From Amphiura filiformis (taxonomy: Eukaryota; Echinodermata; Ophiuroidea; Amphilepidida; Amphiuridae), in contig NC_092635.1 of the NCBI RefSeq assembly GCF_039555335.1, positions 70,778,058 to 70,842,057 on the forward strand: 64,000 bases of DNA. The letters run 5' to 3'. Below the pieces are notes generated by a model, which did not search any database, had not been told where the DNA came from, and saw only the letters and a list, made by a program, of their open reading frames with translations. The position numbers and the translations under genes are program-made. Shown piece by piece: positions 1 through 30,090 of this stretch (positions are counted from its first letter, which is position 1; each line of letters starts with the position of its first letter).

Positions 1-244
1 ATCGCCCATTTTTGTTGGTATTATTGAGTTTGTTATTTTATGACTAAATTTATATTTCATTTATAACGTCAAAAGAAATGTCAAATGGGGTCGTCTTCAA
101 GGTTTAACAGATCATACTCAAGCAGCACATAGCATGTCCTTCTCCTTCTGGCCTGGTCACTTCTATTCTTAACAGTTACGCGGATGTACATTACCCTAAA
201 GACAATAATGAAAACCTTCTTGCCATTTCCAGGAATGCACTTAC

Positions 245-17225
<16,981 letters not shown>

Positions 17226-17610
17226 GTTTGCTTTGTATTACTGCTCTTTTTTATGACTACATACAATAGGTCTTATACCAAAACGTAAGAATGGCGTCGT
17301 GACGTGACTCAGCAGAGCAGAGTGGAACGCCAAAAAGAACGTTTCTGTGTTTCTCTTAAAATATCGTAGTGTCGTTCCGGTCTAAAGTCCTGAATATTGT
17401 TGTCTCACCAGGATCATCGTATATATTGATGTCATCAAGAAGCACACAGCAGAACCTCAAAGTCAAATGGGGTATCTGATTTGTTATTTGCGAGCATATA
17501 CTTTGTTTTACTTTGGAGCAGACAGGACAAACAAAAACACAAGTCAAAGGGCAGAATCTGATTCATTTTCTCTATACAGATATTTCGTTTTTGCTCCGGA
17601 GGGCAGATTA
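17226..17610 (-). promoter_or_regulatory. 5' flank of copy A, homologous to the copy B flank
   Basis: Similarity to 31165-33005 runs in blocks up to CTATACAGATATTTC...TTTTGCTCC. In copy B it is broken by two insertions (31368-32312 and about 32465-32925). This shared flank shows the A/B duplication included the promoter. Confidence 0.55.
17271..17277 (-). promoter_or_regulatory. TATA-like box of ALDH copy A
   Basis: The minus strand reads GGTATAAGAC about 50 bp upstream of the copy A ATG, at the same place as GGTATAAATG in copy B. The surrounding roughly 350 bp is homologous between the two copies, including the words AGCAGAGCAGAGTGGAACGC. In copy A the upstream sequence also reads TGAGTCACGTCAC, which contains an AP-1-like core. 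The promoter role is inferred from position and conservation only. Confidence 0.35.
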
Positions 17611-20131
17611 TATATCGTCCGGTATTATATGGAAAGATTTCTATACAAAAACGATTCTCTTATAAACCATCATGCGCACAGTTTCCACATCGATACACCT
17701 GAGCACAAATTTTTGTCCAAGAGCTGTCAAGCAAGTAGTGAATTGTCTCCACACAGTCTTTGATTACACTACACGGTTGAGTGCATAGCATCGTAAGAGC
17801 TGTGGAGCTTCTAGCTGAAAAACGGGCCTCTTTGATTGATTTTTGTCGAAACCTCAAGTGTTTCCTTGATTTTTTAAAAATATCAAACGAAAGCTAACAC
17901 TTCCACCTAAAACACTTTTCGTCACTAGGTCATCAGATAACGCAATGTAATCTTATAGCAAGGCGATTGTGGTAAATCTGTTGAAAACTACCTATCCAAG
18001 CACATTTTTTTGACCAAAATGTATGTTTTAATAGTCAAAACCTCAAGTGTTCCTTACAATATTTTTCACATTTTATGTCATTAAATAAAAAAAGCACACT
18101 TATATTGTCCATATACTAACGTCATTAGAATGAGCAATGGTCAATTATCTTTAACTAGCAAATCTTGTTCAAAAAGTTACTATTTTCGCCTGTTTTGTCA
18201 TATGGTTGTAAATTCAATGAACTATGACTTTGCTAAAGAGCGCTTACAAATTGATATGCTACGGGAAGTTTTTACATCAAAAGCAATTTTAAACCAATTT
18301 CGTTGAAATCGGAGCATTTTTAATTTTTGGCCCCTATGTGGCCAACAAAACTGACCACTCCCCAAGATTGGACCTTTTTGCTTATAACTCAAGAACGTAT
18401 CGCCCTGCATTAGGCGGTTAAGCAAGTGCCGCGTGTCCTGCTCCCTTCGGTTTTCAGGCGCCGCCGAATCACACAATTCGAAGAAACGGGAAGCGTCGTA
18501 AAAATACTTGGTGGCTGCTGGTGGTGGGGTGAGGGTGGGGGCACTCGAATATGAAAGTGATGTGCCTGTGCCTTGTTGGGGGGGCAAAAAAAAAAAAAAA
18601 ATCCCGGTTGTATCATTTTGACCCGGTATATTCGGGTAAAACTGAAAGAGATATGTTCCCCTCTGACAAAAAATGAAAGAGGAATTCGAAAAGGCAAATG
18701 AAAAGAAAAGGGGAAATGATCCGATTTCCATCAAAATTCAACCCGATTATTGACCAACATAGTGTAAAATACCAATATTTTGCGCGCTTTGTACATTGTC
18801 CCAATAAAGCCCTTTTTTGGAAGCTCCAAGACTTTACATGAACAGTGTCTCTAAAAACCGGTATCCCAGTAATAATACCGAGTCAAATGGATACAAGCGG
18901 GAATTTTGTTCGTCGTATTTGCCTCCCCCCCGACCAAAAAATCTGGTTTTGTCCCTAACCGAGACTGCTCGAAAATGAACTTTTAAAACAATTGAAAATA
19001 ACCGTTGTACATGAATGAAAACGAGGCAGAAAAAATTCCAGTAACGGAGTTCAAAAAATTATAGTTGATCTATATAGCACATTCAAAGGTCATCGTTTGA
19101 GTGTGTCTAAATAAAGATATGCTCTGTGGATAAGGGGACTTATTGTTAATATGTATAGCCTCATTAGAAAGGTGTAAGATTTGTTTATTTGTACAATCGC
19201 AATTATCTCAGTGACACGTTAACGGATTTGGATGATTTTTGCACCATTTAAAAGAAGATACTTCATGGATTTTTTTCTTTCTGTTGTCTGTTGGAGCCCG
19301 TCTTTATCCACAGATTATTAAGACACATTGCATTGGCATTTGGGAGTTAAAGAGCTTTGTTGAGCACGATGTGGAGGTATATAAATAACCTTTTGTGTGT
19401 GAGTTATCCTCAATGAAATATAAACATGAATAACCTCCAAAAATGGTGTCAGTTCCAATCAGTTCCAAACCTGGAAGCCAAAGGCATTTAAAAACAAAGT
19501 TCACACAATACAAATGTATAACAAAAGGCAATTTATAAGTCATTTTATATGATTTTAAATGTGACGTATAAAATTTGTCTATAACACAGGGAGATATAAA
19601 ATGTAGGATTTGGGTACTTTTTTTCAATTTTCACAGAAATTGAAGGATTTTGACCCATGTTTTTGTTTGTCTGTTTACCCCAGGGTCGCTGAAACAAAGA
19701 ATTATATTAATTAAATCACCTAATTTATAATTAATAAAGGACAAAGAAAGATAAAGTTCTAGTTAAATTACATACCCATTGGCATTTTGGCTGTTCCATT
19801 TTACATACTCAACATTTCCCTGTGCACTTTAATAAAGATAATTAATATTGACGTTACAGATTCGATTAGTCACGTGATCGTCAAACTTGTAGGAGAAGGT
19901 GTCAGTTCTGCAGGAACTGACACAAAAAATCTGCTTTATATTACTGAAATCCATTGATTGCACGAGACCGTCAGATCGAGAATGGGCTCACAATAACGGG
20001 CTAGTAGACTCAATCCAGTTGTTCACTCAATGCAGGGAATTAGTGAGTTAAGCCTGCATGTCAAAGCACCTTTACTCATCCTAATTTCACCTTCGAAAAA
20101 ATAATTATTATAATGCACCAAGTACTGTTAA
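17611..20131. other. Intergenic DNA between copies A and B, little recognisable
   Basis: Contains the dispersed repeat at 18300-18400, a partial GCACTC-family end near 18537, and a 10-bp-arm hairpin (GTGTCAGTTC) at 19899-19923. No supported coding exon was seen on either strand. Confidence 0.5.
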
Positions 20132-20432
20132 CAGTGGCGTAACTAGGGGGTGGGGTGGGGAGGGGCAGGGCCAGCAACGTGCCCCGGGCGCCACCCTTAG
20201 GATCTGCGCCCCTCCAAGCGATGAAAGTCAAAATTGTCAAAAAAACACACAAAATCAATTGAAATAACATTTTAAGACCGATATTCAACTTCTAGTAACC
20301 AAAATTAATTAGTGGTAGGCCTTATTTGCATAAAATTTATTTGTGTCAAGAATTGCCCGCGTCTAAGATATTCTAAGGGGGGGGGGTAGTTTGTTTCTTG
20401 TTCCGGGCGCTACCAACCTAGTTACGCCACTG
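20132..20432. mobile_element. hAT-like MITE, CAGTGGCGTAACTAGG ends
   Basis: 301 bp, with inverted ends CAGTGGCGTAACTAGG and CCTAGTTACGCCACTG and a perfect 8-bp duplication ACTGTTAA at 20124-20131 and 20433-20440. The 8-bp site and these ends are typical of hAT. Confidence 0.85.
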
Positions 20433-21235
20433 ACTGTTAAAACCATAATGTACAATTTTTTTTTCAAATTAATTTGGTAATTTTTTTGATTTGTTGGCAT
20501 ATTTGTAATAGCTTCTTCCAAGTAGGCATGATTATACATTGGAACGTTACATATAAATGGGGGCCTGAGCGCAAGAAGACCGTAAGTCCACTTGGCCCCT
20601 CAACATGTATACACTAAAGTTACGTATAGTTTCTTAGGGTTTTATAAATATGTTTAATACATGTTCCAGGGTGAAAACATCATGAAAGGTTGTGAAAGAT
20701 TTGTTTTGGCCCCTGAACATGTATAAAACATTACCAAACTATACGAAACTATACGCAACTTTAGCAGAGCAGAGTGGAACGAAATTTTATTAATTTATTA
20801 ATACATGTTACGAGATTAGCTCGATGTGCAAGTGTTATGATTATGCTAACAGATTGTAGCTAAAACAACATCAAATACAGCCAGATGAGCAGTAATAAAA
20901 ATGCATTTTAACAATGATGCAAGCATCCAATTTTTACTGACTCGATGGTGGACCTTCAGAACATGAAAATCTGCTTAGATACTATCTGTATGAATTCAAG
21001 TTAGTCTCATTACCAAGTGACATTTCCATAGCAGATTCAAAATGCTTCCAATTAGCCCCTTTCCCTAATACACACAATAAAAATGTCTTCAGGGCATTTT
21101 AAAGAAAAGGATTGAATTTGATTACATTTCTTATCTGCTCTTATCTTTTCTTTTGCTAAAACCCAACAGTTTTTGTTGAAGTGAACCAGCGTTTTTTGTC
21201 ATTTACACAGTTTTTAATATTGTCTTTGGGGGCTG

Positions 21236-21600
21236 TTCAATAATTATGGGCCCCGGGGAGGGTAAAATTAGCCAAGAGGGTGGGGGAAGTAATTTTTGAC
21301 ACACAATCATGGGACACCTTGAAAATAACGTGCTTTAAAAAGGCTTAGGAACACACTACATGTACAGAAACGTTCTCTACGCCCGCATCATTATCTAGAC
21401 CATTTGAAGTTGAGAAATTGGGAACCCAAATATTTGCCGTGTGCAGGGGGGTGGGGGGGGCAAAGCTTTTTGACAGACCAAGAGGGGGCGATTTGTGGCA
21501 GACCAGGAGGGGGAGGGGTAACAATTTTTGGCAAGCCATTTTTAGCCCGCACACCCGTTACTATCCACTGCATCGGAATAATTGCCCAAATTTACAGATT
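21236..21600. repeat. Remnant of the CTGTTCAATAATTATG repeat family
   Basis: GGGGGCTGTTCAATAATTAT and G-rich TGGCAAGCC-like words match segments at 33019-33270 and 56725-57561. It overlaps the likely 3' untranslated region of copy B. Frames here are compositional. Confidence 0.5.
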
Positions 21601-21606
21601 TTTATT
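21601..21606 (-). terminator. Possible poly(A) signal of ALDH copy B
   Basis: AATAAA on the minus strand about 105 bp after the exon 13 TAG. Distance and hexamer are right for a poly(A) signal. It falls next to a repeat-derived segment, so this is only suggestive. Confidence 0.35.
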
Positions 21607-23244
21607 TTCTATTGAACCACGGCAATCACGTAGTTCTGTTGCTATGTCTTCTTTTCGATGTAATCATGGTATTACATGCAGACATCAGTCGATGATTCAT
21701 TGGAAGCGAACTAAGAGTTCTTTACAGGAATTTTGACGATAACCTGTGAAAAAAAATCATACCGTCATTTATTGCTGGAAAAAGGCTGGGAATGTGCAAA
21801 AACCAAAAGACGACATTGTGTTATTCAGAAAATAGAGTAACTTTTGAATAAAAGAAATGTCTGGATTTCCAAGTTTTCTTTCTAAAAATGACTGAAATTC
21901 CAGTTGCCAATGTTACTGGAAAAAGTTTGAAAATACATTTAAATGAATGAAAAATTACGGATATGTACTCCAAAACGAGCTCCGAAATTGAGGAAGTCCG
22001 GAAATCTGAACCCCTCTATAGGGGGGTGTGAATCTTTTCTGGAGTAGCTCATTTGAAACCGACTAGACATTCAATAATATGCTGTGTTACGTGATTTGTT
22101 GAGCTCTAGTTGTGTGAAACGAAATTATTATTTTTAAATTGGTTCGTTTACGTACCACCAAATGTTAAATAAATACTATTTAGACCATTATTTTTGGCCA
22201 ACTACATCCATCCACATTTTATAGTAAACATTATTTTTCTATAATTATTTTAAGGAAGGTCCGATGATGAATTTCTTACCGTCTTTATCTCGCAATATTC
22301 CGAAAGTCCTTCCTCGCCTCTACGCAATAAAATGATAACGTATATTATTTCGGTTAATAAGTTTGATCAAGGATATGTTATAAGCGAAGTTAAAGTACCA
22401 AATTCCAAAATCCTTATATCGATTGATGATAGCTGTCTCAATATGCAAGAGTGTCCTGAGGGACTCCTCAAAAATTTCAATCTTTGGAAATTTCAATCTT
22501 TGAAAGAAGTGGGCGAAGGGTCAAAACAATTTTTGAATGTATTGCCCCGCAATATAAGCAGGCTGCACTCATCACATGTCATGCCTGTGCATGTGTGCAA
22601 ACATAGGTTGAATACAATACCGCTCTTTTCATAAGGCACTATTCGTACATGTGCGAGTGAAACGTACATGGACTTAACATAATGTGAAATTTCTATAGAA
22701 TTACGATCCAGGTCTTTATGCCTATTCATTGGTAATATATTGAGATGCAGAGGAACAGCGTACGTCTAGTGCAGTGCAACACATTTCAAAAATAGTTTTG
22801 ACCAGCCGCAATGGTAATAAATCATGTTACATCACTACTTCTACAGTGAATTCAATTTTGAAAAGTGTTAGAGATTTATTATTGTGTAATGGTTGAGAGT
22901 AAAGTCGGACTATATTTTCCTTCTCTAAAAGTGTGAAATTTCCAAGTATTTTACTCTTTCCGGAGTGATTCCTCAGTTCCACTCCATCCAGGCGTGTTGT
23001 AGTGTTTTTAAAACTGGGTTAAATGTGAAGGATAAGTTCGAACATGTCTGTTTTACTCAGTTTATGATTGTCACTTACCCTTCGCGTCCAATTCCCGACT
23101 GCTTGTAGCCACCAAAAGGAGCTTGCATTGAAAAAGCTGCATAACAATTCACCCTGAAATAAGAACGGAATTCATTGAAATACTGTCTTGAAGATACCAA
23201 AGATTAAGAAGACAGCACAGACATGGGTAGCATTGTAGACAACG

Positions 23245-23717
23245 ACCGGGGGGGGGAGGGGGCACTCAACTTTGGAAGTGACGGTATGTGCCTGTCAATA
23301 GGCCCCCTCTTTTGAAGTCGACTATACCCGATGACCCCCTTTTTTTTAAAGTCATACCCGATGACCCCCCCCCCCTTTTTTTTTAGTTGCGGCTACCCAA
23401 TGACCCCTTTTTTTTTTGGTTGCGGCTACCCAATGATCCCCTTTTTTCTAGATTTTTAGAATAGCATCATCAAAATGCCAAAAAATAATGTCGAAACTTT
23501 CAAATTTTGCTCCATTTTTTCAAAATTATGCTGAAATTTTCAAAATTTTGCTCCATTTTTTCAAAATATTATACCCAATGACCCCCTTTTTTATTTTGTT
23601 TGTACCCAATGACCCCCTTTTTAAAATAACGCTTTGTACCCGATAGGCCCCTACTTCGCGACGCCCGGCGCGCCGGTAGGCACATACCCGTCACTTCTAA
23701 AGTTGAGTACCCCCCCG
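23245..23717. mobile_element. hAT-like MITE, GCACTCAACTTT family, in intron 10 of copy B
   Basis: 8-bp duplication AGACAACG at 23237-23244 and 23718-23725. The ends are GGGGGCACTCAACTTTGGAA and its inverse. The interior holds four or more TACCCAATGACCCCCTTTTT-type units. Confidence 0.85.
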
Positions 23718-23779
23718 AGACAACGCAAATATGGGTAGATTTTCCTGATTCTATTTATTTTGTTGCAATGTTACCGCTT

Positions 23780-24028
23780 AGGGTCCGTATACACAAAAGA
23801 GTTACACCGGGTCTAAAGTTAGACCTGGTCTAAGTAGAATTTAGTCCAAGGAGAAATTTTCCTTCACATTTGCTTAATTTATTTTGTATTATTTTTGAAC
23901 TTTGCATTCAAAAATCTTTAGAATTTGCTAGCTAATCTAGGAAGGAAATAAGAGTAAAGGACCATAATTCCACTTAGACCAGGTCTAACTTTAGACCCGG
24001 TCTAACTCTTTTGTGCATACGGACCTAG
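23780..24028. mobile_element. Palindromic MITE with GTCCGTATACACAAAAGAG ends
   Basis: Inverted arms of about 58 bp with the words AGACCTGGTCTAA and AGACCCGGTCTAA. Located in intron 10 of copy B. Confidence 0.8.
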
Positions 24029-24867
24029 GTGTTTGCTAACTGCCCTCCAGAATTCTCAGTTCAATTACAATCACGATAATGATACATGAAAATGAAAATT
24101 TGAGGTTATTGCATTGTCAATTAGTGAAAGGTTTTTACCAATTGTTGATACTTTAGCAGTATTGATAACTCACTAACAGTTCACTTACCAAACATATCCT
24201 GCCTGGATTGTGTTGGCAATAGTAAGAGCTTTGTCAACATCTTTAGTAAATACGGCTGCGGCAAGACCATAACTTGTATTGTTAGCTCTTTCGGCAACTT
24301 CTTCGATAGTTTTGAACTTAAAGATGCTTTGTACGGGTCCAAAAATCTGAAATATACAATATGAAGTTTAAATGTTCAAATCATATTTTCATAGTCAAAG
24401 GATAAGAAAATGTGCGTTGTGACGACACTGACATCAACCGTTTTACTGAGTCAATGTACGTTTCACTCACACATTAGTGTCTTCGAAAAGAGCGGTATTG
24501 TGTTCCATCTGTGTTACATCACTTCTTCTACGGCGAATACTCTTTTGATAAAATGTCTCATTACCTCTTCTTTTGCTATCCTCATATCATCTTTGACGTC
24601 AGAGAAGACAGTAGATTCAACAAAGTAACCTTTGTGTCCATGCCGACCACCACCGCATTCTAATTTGGCGCCTTCTTTCTTCCCACTCTCTATCAAATCC
24701 ATGATTTTGTCCACTTGTACCTGCTCAATCTGAGTATTATAAGAAGTCAAATAAATGTATTACCATGACAGTTCTGATTCGTTCCACGCACCCACTCTTC
24801 GTCGTTAGCCAGCTCGCTCTTCCCCGTACCAGAGCTGCACAATATTCAAAGGTAGCAAGGAAGAAAG

Positions 24868-25094
<227 letters not shown>

Positions 25095-26586
25095 CCGAAT
25101 TATTAAAATTTGTTATTTTCAAAATGTTTGATATTTTACAGTTGAAAGCATACTTTCAAAATCGAATGATACTTAAAGTGTATATAGCTGGGATAAAAAG
25201 CCGACGATCAATTGAAAACTTTGACCTTTTATATTGAAGATATACATTCCCCCCCCCAAATAAAATACCTATATAAAATAGACATTTGGGCAACTTCCAT
25301 TTGAAATACGCACTCCAGTTGTTGAAGATATAGGTAAAGCCATAATAAATGGGTTATGGGTTTCAAACTGATTAACCCTGACCAATTACTTTTGAAAAAC
25401 ATACTCCCTCTATGGAAGATACATTCAAAATATTCCACAGGGGTAGTGTGGGTTTCAACTGGAATAGCCCATTCCTAAAAGTTACGCAAATGGATATCAA
25501 ATGGATATTCTTCTAAAGACAATAATGAACATGATGAAAATCTTCTTGTCATTTTCAGGAATGCACTAACCTGAGGTCCACCTTGTATCTTAGGATCGTA
25601 CGGATCTCCAATTGTTCTTTTCTTGGCTCTTTCTACGCTTCTTTTGACAAATTCATCGTAGATTTCGTCTTGAACAAAGATTCTGGAACCAGCAAAACAA
25701 ACCTGCCCCGAATGATTGAACAAACCTATGTGACTCCATTCAACTGCGCTATCCACTGAAGAAAGCAAGATAGTTTTAAAATGGTTATAAACAATTTATA
25801 TGGCCATATTCAGAAGAGAAATAAAATAATATTTAGAAATCTGCAAATTGAAATTTTATTTATTTTTATTCAAAATGCGCTAATGTTATTGCTCTATTCT
25901 TACGGTCAGCATCGGCAAATATAATATTTGGGCTTTTGCCTCCCATTTCCAAGGCAACCTTCTTGAGATTGCTGTTGGCAGCGCTCTTCTGAATTATTCT
26001 TCCAACCTGCAGATCAAATTAGAAGTTTCAGTGCACCAGTCAGTCGTGTTTGCAAATGCAAAGATTATAATTACAAACTATATTACAAACTATAAGGGGT
26101 CAAAATAGGGTTTTTATTCATATGAACTTAATATGCGTAATATGATTTTACACTTGTTTGTTTGCACGATAGGTCCACAATAAAAAATTAATTCCCATGC
26201 TAATGCAAAGGTTAAAACTTTTCTGTTGGATTCTTATATATATATTTAGCACGTTTAGTTTCCTGGAACATCATTACTTGAACGATTGCACAAATTAGTA
26301 TTTGAACATATACAACGGATCCTTGTGGTACACCATGCATAAACCCACCTCTGTTGATCCAGTAAATGTGACCATATCGACTTCCATGTGTTCACTAATG
26401 GCTGCTCCGGCAGTCGGTCCTAATCCTGGTACTATATTTACAACGCCAGGTGGGAAACCAGCCTAGAATGAACATTCAGGTTACGATAATAAGATAATAA
26501 TGTCAATTAGATGTTAGGGTGAAGCGTCGCTTTAAGACCAATTGTTTGTTCCGAATCATATAAGATATTCTTTTCGCTTCTCCTAG

Positions 26587-27005
26587 AGTACGGTGAAGTT
26601 GGCTCGAGATAAGAGATTAGACATTCGTTATTACGTTGAATAATACACTTTTAATCGTTTTTTCTGCATCGGTCAAGGGTACGGTAGTAATTTAAGACCG
26701 TTTTTGGACTTTTTGCTTGAAGTAATTGTATTATATTGTATCTTGTATGCCATTGATTTGATTCAAATGTTTTGTATTTGTATTTGAAATATGATAATAA
26801 AATACATGAATGAATGAATGAATGGTTTTTAGGTCGATTCGCCCAAATGACAAGGCCCGTGACAAGGTTATTATTTGGCCAAAGTTTTTGAAAGTCAAAA
26901 AACGGTCTCAAATGACTCCAGTCCATGCAGAAAAATTGATTTAAAGTGTAATATTATACGTAATAACGAATGTCTAATCTCTAATCTCGAACCAACTTCA
27001 CCGTG
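26587..27005. mobile_element. 419-bp MITE with a 10-bp target duplication, intron 5 of copy B
   Basis: The ends (CGGTGAAGTTGG... and inverse) pair over about 65 bp. CTTCTCCTAG stands at 26577-26586 and 27006-27015. Copy A retains the unoccupied sequence (CTTTTCACTCCTTCAAGTCA at about 1815). The interior has AATAAAATACATGAATGAAT before its right end. Confidence 0.85.
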
Positions 27006-28558
27006 CTTCTCCTAGTCAGTTCCCAAGATCATTAGTGCACTTCTCCTATGATGTATCCCCTGTTCAAAGCCTACTCCATGTTCACTGCTCAAAAAAATTT
27101 CAGTTCATATAAGACCATACGTTTTCAGGATCTGTGGTCCCCCAAATCAGTTGTTAAGGCATATTGATTCCGAATCAGTTCTTAAAACCCAAAGGTTTAT
27201 AACTATAATTGAAGACCGAATTAAGAATACTAGTTTGCGTCTGACGTGACGTCAGGGCAAAGGCACGACGTGATTGGTTGCTGACCTGCGCAGTACAGCA
27301 TTTTGGTCTGGTTGACAGGACGTCATACGTAAACTAGTCTTTTTTAATTCGGTCTTCAATTATAATTAGTTGTATGAGATCGAAAATCAGGGCCGTACTA
27401 CAGGGCCAACTACATCAAATTTCCAATTTCCATTATTATTTCCACAATTATATAGTTCAGTCGAGGGGAGATTTCATAGTTCTGTTATTATCTCACTAAT
27501 TCATGTTGATTCCGATATTTCGGTTTCTTTGCACGGACTATTAACACATTGTGCTTACCTCTTTGACAAGAGAAGCCAGATAGAGTGCTGTCAATGGTGT
27601 CTGTTCAGCCGGCTTTAATACCAATGTATTTCCGCAGGTGAGTGCATTTCCAAGTTTAATCGCTGTAAGGTAGACTGGTACGTTCCATGGAACTATTGCA
27701 CCAACAACACCGATTGGCTCGTATCTGGTATAGCAAAAGTAATCACCATCTGCAACATAACAATTGATGGTAAAACTGATGAATTATATCGGTATAATGT
27801 ATCGAGAAGAATTTGGTATGGGAATACATCAGGCAGTTGTCATGAAATTATATTAGGGAAACATTATTATTATATATGTGGATGGATGATAAAACGTATG
27901 TGACGTGGTATATCGAAATGAGACACTTTTGGGCAGGATCGTAAATGGAGAAATAGCAAAAAATCTGCCCGGGGGTGATTTTTTCACAATTTTGGTTTGT
28001 TGCAAATTTGTGATGTCAATAATGTTTAAAATATTGTCTGATAGTTTCAGACTGGAATATAACTGGCATCGTGTATTTTTCAGACATTTTTTCAATGTAC
28101 ATATGTTGTACGTACATAATTATCCATAATATTTTTAAAGGCCGATATCTCAATTTCCAATTTTATAATACCATAACTTATAAACTCAATATCTTTGCTG
28201 CACAGAGCTCTTCATGGTCCACGGCTAGAGCGGATCCAAGTTTTTGAATGGGAAATCCACTCGTGAAAATATTGCTTTTTTCATTTTGTTTTTGTTTTTT
28301 CGGTTATTTCTGGTTTTTGTTTTGAGGAGCAGGGCTCGGTTTCTAGATCGTCCATCGGTTTACAGTACGTAAGTGAAGAGACCCCGCGAATAGAATGACA
28401 GTGATTATTGCTTCAATCTTAAACCATATGCATTGATTGCTTTGAAATGAAAGTCATCTGAACAGCCAGAGTGTCGGCCTGGCCACTGGCCATTGTGCAA
28501 TAACACAGTAGATGTGATATTTACCAATTGGTATAGTTTTGCCGTGAATCTTATCTGA

Positions 28559-28561
28559 TCA
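28559..28561 (-). other. Premature TGA in exon 4 of ALDH copy B
   Basis: On the minus strand the codons read GCA GGA TGA TCA GAT AAG. Copies A and C read GGA/GCA GGA TGG TCA GAT AAG (Gly-Trp-Ser-Asp-Lys). A single G-to-A change converts the conserved Trp124 to a stop, removing the cofactor-binding remainder and the whole catalytic domain. Confidence 0.9.
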
Positions 28562-28666
28562 TCCTGCAAAATATCGTAACATATTAGCCGCCCCACCAAT
28601 AGATGGACGAGACATTGTGTGGTAGAGAAGGCCATTGTCCAAAGTCTCTAAAGACTATAAATAGGA

Positions 28667-29096
28667 ATTAAAAACAGGGAAAATATGACACAACATCCAA
28701 TGGGGGAGTAACATAAGACATATAAACAAAGTTAAAACCCGACGTTTCGAAAAGACAAAACTTTTCTTTCTCAAGGGATAAAATAAGAGACCTGCTCTCA
28801 GTATAGTGGAGACCAGCTCTGGTGGAGACCAGCTCTGGTGGAGACCAGTGGAGCTGGTCTCCACTATACTGAGAGCAGGTCTCTTATTTTATCCCTTGAG
28901 AAAGAAAAGTTTTGTCTTTTCGAAACGTCGGGTTTTTAACTTTGTTTATATGTCTTATGTTACTCCCCCATTGGATGTTGTGTCATATTTTCCTGTTTTA
29001 ATTTTATCCATTGCTAGTGTGACACTGTTGTATCCTTTTGGATCCATCCTTTGGTTCCCCGCCGGTCAGTTGGAACAGATTTTCCCTGTTTTTATA
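28667..29096. mobile_element. Foldback insertion at the exon 4 acceptor of copy B
   Basis: Flanked by TATAAATAGGA at 28656-28666 and 29097-29107 (11 bp). The arms are about 165 bp and nearly perfect, centred near 28848, where GGAGACCAGCTCTGGT units repeat. The words CGACGTTTCGAAAAG and CTTTCTCAAGG recall Penelope-like termini elsewhere in the window (49290 and 50700). Copy A has the empty site. Confidence 0.85.
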
Positions 29097-29172
29097 TATA
29101 AATAGGAAATCAACAAAACAAAACAGAATATTTTAAAATATTCAAAATTATATCATACGAATATTAAACTAC

Positions 29173-29379
29173 AGACTGTCTACTTAGAAGTACAAACCAA
29201 ATCTGTGGCATCGGGGGTCGATGCTCTGCGTCACACGCGAGCGCGACACGACGCGTAAAGAGCGTGGTGTACAAATCTCGCAGCAGTTGGCGCGCCAAAG
29301 AAGCATTGCACTGAAATAATTATTCTCATACCTCCAGTTTCCGAGGTCTATTTACTTTGTACTTCTATGTGGACAGACT
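29173..29379. mobile_element. MITE in intron 3 of copy B
   Basis: The ends AGACTGTCTACTTAGAAGTA and its inverse (TACTTCTATGTGGACAGACT) bracket a GC-rich core. Copy A has the uninterrupted equivalent (AAACTACACGCTTATAAT). Confidence 0.75.
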
Positions 29380-29919
29380 ATACACGCTTAGAACAATAAT
29401 ATAATTGTATCATTTTATAATATGCAAGTAATCACAATCATGATATATCTATCATTTTAATCTGACCTCAAATATTATATGATATCTTTTCTATTATTTT
29501 AATCTGACCTCAAATAAACAAAACACAAAATAAACCCTTAGAGCTTTTGGTAGCAAAATGCGGAACTAAATTTTGGAGCTAACAAGATGCCGCACACGAC
29601 TGCGTCAATCAAATTTTCATAACATGAGCAGCTTTAGATTTATGACGGCTTAAATAAGTGTAACAGGCAAAATATTAACGGGGTTGAATTGTTTACCGTA
29701 CCGCTAGGTAGTCAGCATCTCGATCTACCAGATCAGCTAACTTATTCAAAAGACGTCCCCTCTGAGACGCATCCATGCGGCGCCATGGTGAACCAATTTT
29801 GAAGGCGTCCTTTGCAGCTTTCACAGCCAGATCAATGTCAGCCTTTAATGTTCAAGTGTGAAAAAAAATACGGGAAAGGTAACAGAAATTGTAGCAATGT
29901 TTGAAAATACCGGTTCAAA

Positions 29920-30090
29920 ACAAACTCATCATCATAAACACTATCGTCATCACCATCATGATGATGATCATCATCAACGTTGTCGTCGCCATCATCGTCG
30001 ACCACGTCCTCCTCCTCATTGTCACAATCTTCATCATCGTTAACATCGCCACTTTCCTCATAATGATCGTCAACGTCGTCATTACAGATC
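29920..30090 (+). repeat. Cryptic CAT/CGT trinucleotide tract
   Basis: An intron 2 stretch of copy B rich in CATCAT, CGTCGT and GATGAT. The Asp- or His-rich frames are compositional. A shortened trace of the same tract is in copy A near 16455. Confidence 0.8.

Noticed and set aside
28405..28635. 76-residue ORF over exon 4 of copy B
   Set aside because: Wrong frame; the true exon frame is interrupted by TGA.
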